The notes beneath the pieces were generated by a model, which saw nothing but the letters and a program-made list of their open reading frames with translations, was not told where the DNA came from and did no database searches. Shown here piece after piece: positions 22,069 to 24,509 of a DNA stretch of 24,509 nt. Both the position numbers and the translations under genes were made by a program. The stretch spans positions 1 to 24,509 of the forward strand of contig JBAZCI010000020.1 of NCBI GenBank assembly GCA_041671025.1. The letters run 5' to 3'. Every line of letters starts with the position of its first letter. Position 1 is the stretch's first letter. Source of the DNA: JBAZCI01 sp041671025 (GTDB taxonomy: Bacteria; Patescibacteriota; Patescibacteriia; UBA10025).

Positions 22069-22863
22069 ATGAGAATACTGTTTATCGGCGACATCGTCGG
22101 CAAGGCTGGCCGACACGCTGTAGCATCCTCTCTCCCCGGACTCCGCAAAGAACTGAACCCGGATTGCGTCATCGCTAACGTAGAAAATATTGCCCACGGT
22201 ACGGGAATCACCCGGTCCACGCTCGAAGAAATTCGCGTGGCCGGTGTTGATGCGTTTACATCGGGAAATCACGTATGGACCAAGCCGGAGGTACTTGAGA
22301 TCTTTGCTGAAGGCACGATTCCTCTCGTTCGCCCCGCCAATTTTCCCACGGGTTCCGCAGGAAAAGGCTCAATAGTTATCCGAGTCGGAGCGCGTACGAT
22401 GCAGATTATTAATGTGCAGGGACGCGTCTTTATGAATCAGCACTTGGACGACCCGTTCCGTACATTTGAACGCGAACTTTCCGAACACGCAGGAGAACAT
22501 CCCGATGCCGTCTTTGTGGATTTCCATGCAGAAGTAACGTCTGAAAAAGTCGCCTTTGGTCTGTGGGCCGACGGTCGTGCATCTGCAATTGTGGGTACAC
22601 ACACGCATATCGGTACCGCAGATCAACGTATCTTACCTGGCGGTACCGCGTACATCACCGATGTGGGCATGGTAGGCATACAGAATAGCGTACTTGGCGT
22701 AGATAAAGATGTGATTATCAAGCAATTTCTTACCCAACAACCTGCACGGCATACCCTTCCTGAATCGGGCACCTGTATATGTAATATGGTATGTATCGAT
22801 ATTGACGCATCTACCCATAAAGCGACCGCCATCCAGAGAATTGATCGAATTGTGGAAGTGTAG
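22069..22863 (+). CDS. ymdB: YmdB-family metallophosphoesterase
   Basis: 264 residues of the TIGR00282/YmdB family. The metal ligands are all present: D8 (MRILFIGDIVG), E39 and N40 (NVENIAHG), N67 and H68 (SGNHVW), H153 (DFHAE), H178 and H180 (GTHTHIGTAD). B. subtilis YmdB hydrolyses 2',3'-cyclic nucleotides and interacts functionally with RNase Y. The adjacency to rny (11 nt) makes the same relationship likely here. The last 24 bp of the gene contain most of the promoter of the HU gene. Confidence 0.93.
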   Translation: MRILFIGDIVGKAGRHAVASSLPGLRKELNPDCVIANVENIAHGTGITRSTLEEIRVAGVDAFTSGNHVWTKPEVLEIFAEGTIPLVRPANFPTGSAGKGSIVIRVGARTMQIINVQGRVFMNQHLDDPFRTFERELSEHAGEHPDAVFVDFHAEVTSEKVAFGLWADGRASAIVGTHTHIGTADQRILPGGTAYITDVGMVGIQNSVLGVDKDVIIKQFLTQQPARHTLPESGTCICNMVCIDIDASTHKATAIQRIDRIVEV

Positions 22864-22869
22864 TATACT
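22841..22869 (+). promoter_or_regulatory. Promoter of the HU gene
   Basis: TTGATC (22841-22846), 17 bp, TATACT (22864-22869). It overlaps the end of ymdB, giving a leader of about 17 nt. Confidence 0.7.
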
Positions 22870-22892
22870 AAAAAAACTAATAAATTTCGCAT

Positions 22893-23174
22893 ATGAACAA
22901 AGCAGAACTCATTAATGCAATCGCCGAAAAAACTGGCGTCGCCAAAAAGCAGGCTGAAGACATGCTTGAGGCTTTTACCTTAACCATAACCGACGTTCTG
23001 AAGGCAAAGGGTGAAGTAACTATCACCGGCTTTGGCACATTTATGGCCAAAGAGCGTTCCGCCCGCGCCGGAGTCAATCCCCAGAATCCCAGCGAGCGTA
23101 TCCAGATTGGTGCTGTGACTATCCCTAAATTCAAATCAGGAAAAGCACTTAAGGACGCGCTAAAAGGAAAATAG
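22893..23174 (+). CDS. hup: HU-family DNA-binding protein
   Basis: 93 residues, canonical for HU/IHF-type nucleoid proteins. Helices MNKAELINAIAEKTGVAKKQAEDMLEA are followed by the strand GEVTITGFGTF, the DNA-bending beta arm (about 53-75, RSARAGVNPQNPSE, with proline at the tip for intercalation) and FKSGKALKDALKGK. It works as a dimer that bends and compacts DNA. IHF is excluded only loosely. The gene has its own promoter within ymdB, and a CATATG start context. A 7-bp stem (ACCCACC/GGTGGGT, 23202-23228) lies downstream. Confidence 0.95.
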   Translation: MNKAELINAIAEKTGVAKKQAEDMLEAFTLTITDVLKAKGEVTITGFGTFMAKERSARAGVNPQNPSERIQIGAVTIPKFKSGKALKDALKGK

Positions 23175-23201
23175 CAGTCACATGCCAATGGATCTGCGCA
23201 C

Positions 23202-23230
23202 ACCCACCTGTGAACACGATGGGTGGGTTT
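23202..23230 (+). terminator. Possible terminator after the HU gene
   Basis: ACCCACC (23202-23208) pairs with GGTGGGT (23222-23228). Only three T residues follow, so termination is uncertain. Confidence 0.35.
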
Positions 23231-23305
23231 AGGTATCGGCGTTCTTGCCTCCAACTTTAATCATGTCCTAATAGTCCCCTCATTATTAACAATAAGAAAT
23301 TCACT

Positions 23306-23761
23306 ATGTCAACAAAGAATAACAAGACAGGAAAAAAGAAGTACGAGGGATTCTCAGAATTTGAACGGGAAGCGATGCAAGCCCGCGCCAAAGAACTGCT
23401 CGCGGAAGCACGCGCGAGCAAGAATAACGCTCAGGGTGAGCGAGACATTCTCGCAGCTATCGCCAAGATGTCAGAACCGGATCGCAGTATGGCCAAACGG
23501 CTGCATACCCTTATCACGAAGCATGCCCCGGGTCTCTCACCAAAAACCTGGTACAGCATGCCTGCCTATGCCAAAGGCGATAAAGTTGTCTGCTTCTTCC
23601 AAGCAGCGAGCAAGTTCAAATCGAGATACGCGTCATTAGGCTTCAGTGACACAGCAAAACTCGACGACGGGGCGATGTGGCCAGTTGCTTTCGCGCTCAA
23701 GAAGTTAACTGCCACCGAGGAAGCCAAAATCGCCGCACTGTTGAAGAAGGGGGTAAGGTGA
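23306..23761 (+). CDS. DUF1801 (YdhG-like) domain protein
   Basis: 151 residues. A basic N-terminal tail (STKNNKTGKKK) and a helical segment (YEGFSEFEREAMQARAKELLAEAR) precede the DUF1801 domain (about 70-148): KRLHTLITKHAPGLSPKTWYSMPAYAKGDKVVCFFQ, ending DDGAMWPVAFALKKL. B. subtilis YdhG (Fra) of this domain family is an iron chaperone. Most relatives are uncharacterised and the function here is unknown. It is the only gene in the window that ends in TGA, with TAA in frame two codons later. The family is common in Actinobacteria and Proteobacteria, so horizontal acquisition is possible. Its promoter was not identified, and the spacer 23229-23305 has no other feature. Confidence 0.85.
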   Translation: MSTKNNKTGKKKYEGFSEFEREAMQARAKELLAEARASKNNAQGERDILAAIAKMSEPDRSMAKRLHTLITKHAPGLSPKTWYSMPAYAKGDKVVCFFQAASKFKSRYASLGFSDTAKLDDGAMWPVAFALKKLTATEEAKIAALLKKGVR

Positions 23762-23832
23762 GATTATTAAATATATAAATCTCACGGTATTCATGCTGAA
23801 TTTACTGAGCAGTCATGTGAAACAAAGCCGAC

Positions 23833-24321
23833 TTATCGGGATTTAATCAATTGCTCAAATGACTCCTTAGTAATCGAAGGATCTACTCCAACCATCTTTG
23901 CAGTACGTTCACGCCATCCGCCTACGTTGTTGTCTGTATCCCATGATGACGCCCTGTTATCCATATCAAAATAGAAATATTTCAGAGTTTTTAGCATTGT
24001 GCTCCTCGCTACTAACCGAGGAACCACAATAAAATAAATAACAATAATTAGCATCCCGACGGAAAAGCTGAGAACAACGAGCATCGCGGTACGAGGAATT
24101 GACACGAACAATGCCACAATACTCGCCAATACCCCTAAGGCGTTGACGCTAACCCCTATGACTGTGGCCATTCTCTGTTTTCCGATTTCCGCCGCCATGT
24201 TTAAATTATAACCATGGCGTTGAACAGATAAAATCGCAGCAGTCCTCCCACTTAATCCGACGGTCCCGAAGCCCCAGATAATAGTCCCAGCGAGTCCAAG
24301 AATGATTCCTATTATTTCCAT
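23833..24321 (-). CDS. Hypothetical membrane protein
   Basis: 162 residues of no family I recognise. Three hydrophobic segments are visible: about 2-22 (EIIGIILGLAGTIIWGFGTVG), 54-74 (VIGVSVNALGVLASIVALFV) and 80-103 (MLVVLSFSVGMLIIVIYFIVV). A soluble C-terminal region (about 104-162) ends DPSITKESFEQLIKSR. The gene faces the DUF1801 gene. The hairpin CCGA-TAAG-TCGG with a T-rich tail overlaps its stop codon. Upstream, an imperfect 11-bp inverted repeat, AACTTAACCCT/AGGGTTAACTT (24336-24367), separates it from tRNA-Lys. No clear promoter is visible, so it may be transcribed with the tRNA. Confidence 0.7.
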   Translation of the reverse strand: MEIIGIILGLAGTIIWGFGTVGLSGRTAAILSVQRHGYNLNMAAEIGKQRMATVIGVSVNALGVLASIVALFVSIPRTAMLVVLSFSVGMLIIVIYFIVVPRLVARSTMLKTLKYFYFDMDNRASSWDTDNNVGGWRERTAKMVGVDPSITKESFEQLIKSR

Positions 24322-24335
24322 TTCTATCGGTAATT

Positions 24336-24367
24336 AACTTAACCCTGAGTCAAAGAAGGGTTAACTT
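24336..24367. repeat. Imperfect inverted repeat between tRNA-Lys and the membrane-protein gene
   Basis: AACTTAACCCT and AGGGTTAACTT match as an inverted repeat with one mismatch and a 10-nt loop. There is no T tract, so it may be an operator or processing hairpin rather than a terminator. Confidence 0.45.
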
Positions 24368-24386
24368 GCGCAAAAATCTGCCTTGG

Positions 24387-24459
24387 TGGGTCGTGGAGGA
24401 ATCGAACCTCCAACCTTGGGCTTAAGAGGCCCCTGCTCTACCAATTGAGCTAACGACCC
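24387..24459 (-). tRNA. tRNA-Lys (CTT)
   Basis: Acceptor GGGTCGT/ACGACCC, D stem GCTC/GAGC, anticodon loop CTCTTAA (anticodon CTT, codon AAG), T arm TGGAGG-TTCGATT-CCTCCA-like with five pairs, discriminator A, no encoded CCA. The outermost anticodon-stem pair is a G-A mismatch (GGGGC/GCCCA). Confidence 0.93.
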
Positions 24460-24509
24460 ATGCAATGCCTACATCAACGGGATACAAACGAACGTGCACC
24501 AGTACACGC

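Noticed and set aside
703..23761. TGA read as glycine or tryptophan (alternative genetic code)
   Set aside because: All genes are complete under the standard code, with no internal TGA needed. Only depletion as a stop is reported.

Overview
The window looks like a chromosomal segment of a bacterium from the Patescibacteria (CPR) or a similarly reduced lineage. Supporting signs are short housekeeping proteins, several hypothetical secreted proteins, a giant repeat-built surface protein, almost no Shine-Dalgarno sequences, several near-leaderless promoters, and tRNAs without an encoded CCA. The placement is an inference, because no rRNA or universal phylogenetic marker other than infB/clpP/rbfA-type genes is present. 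Consensus sigma70-type promoters (TTGACA-like box, 17-bp spacer, TATAAT/TATACT-like box) can be read directly in front of most transcription units.

Left part (1-12.96 kb) is almost entirely on the minus strand. It holds the N-terminal membrane part of a sensor histidine kinase (cut by the window edge), a ComM/YifB-type AAA+ ATPase, an lspA plus DksA/TraR-type gene pair, and a 1,552-residue secreted protein built from carboxypeptidase-regulatory-like folds and FG-GAP repeats. The latter has a long structured leader that ends in an intrinsic terminator. Next come a thioredoxin-glutamate dehydrogenase operon, a CsoR/CstR-type repressor with its operator on the start codon, and a TrmB-type regulator with a repeat operator. 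A divergent secreted hypothetical protein (TTG start, strong SD), a uridine-kinase-like P-loop protein, three tRNA genes (Ala-CGC, Ala-GGC, Arg-CCT) and a small membrane protein complete this half. Three parS-type ParB sites lie between 10.2 and 12.6 kb.

Right part (13.27-23.76 kb) is entirely on the plus strand. It carries bactofilin plus a diacylglycerol-kinase-like protein, infB-rbfA, a membrane-anchored protein with three Cys-paired repeats, an NrnA-type DHH phosphoesterase, clpP, rny-ymdB, an HU protein and a DUF1801 protein. At the right end a minus-strand membrane protein and tRNA-Lys(CTT) follow.

The switch from minus- to plus-strand genes at about 13.2 kb, beside the parS cluster, suggests that the segment is close to the replication origin, although I could not find DnaA boxes. 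Functionally the right half is a translation/RNA-turnover/proteostasis block (IF-2, RbfA, NrnA, ClpP, RNase Y, YmdB). The left half mixes envelope, redox and transcription-control genes. Of 23 stop codons, 13 are TAA, 9 TAG and only one TGA.
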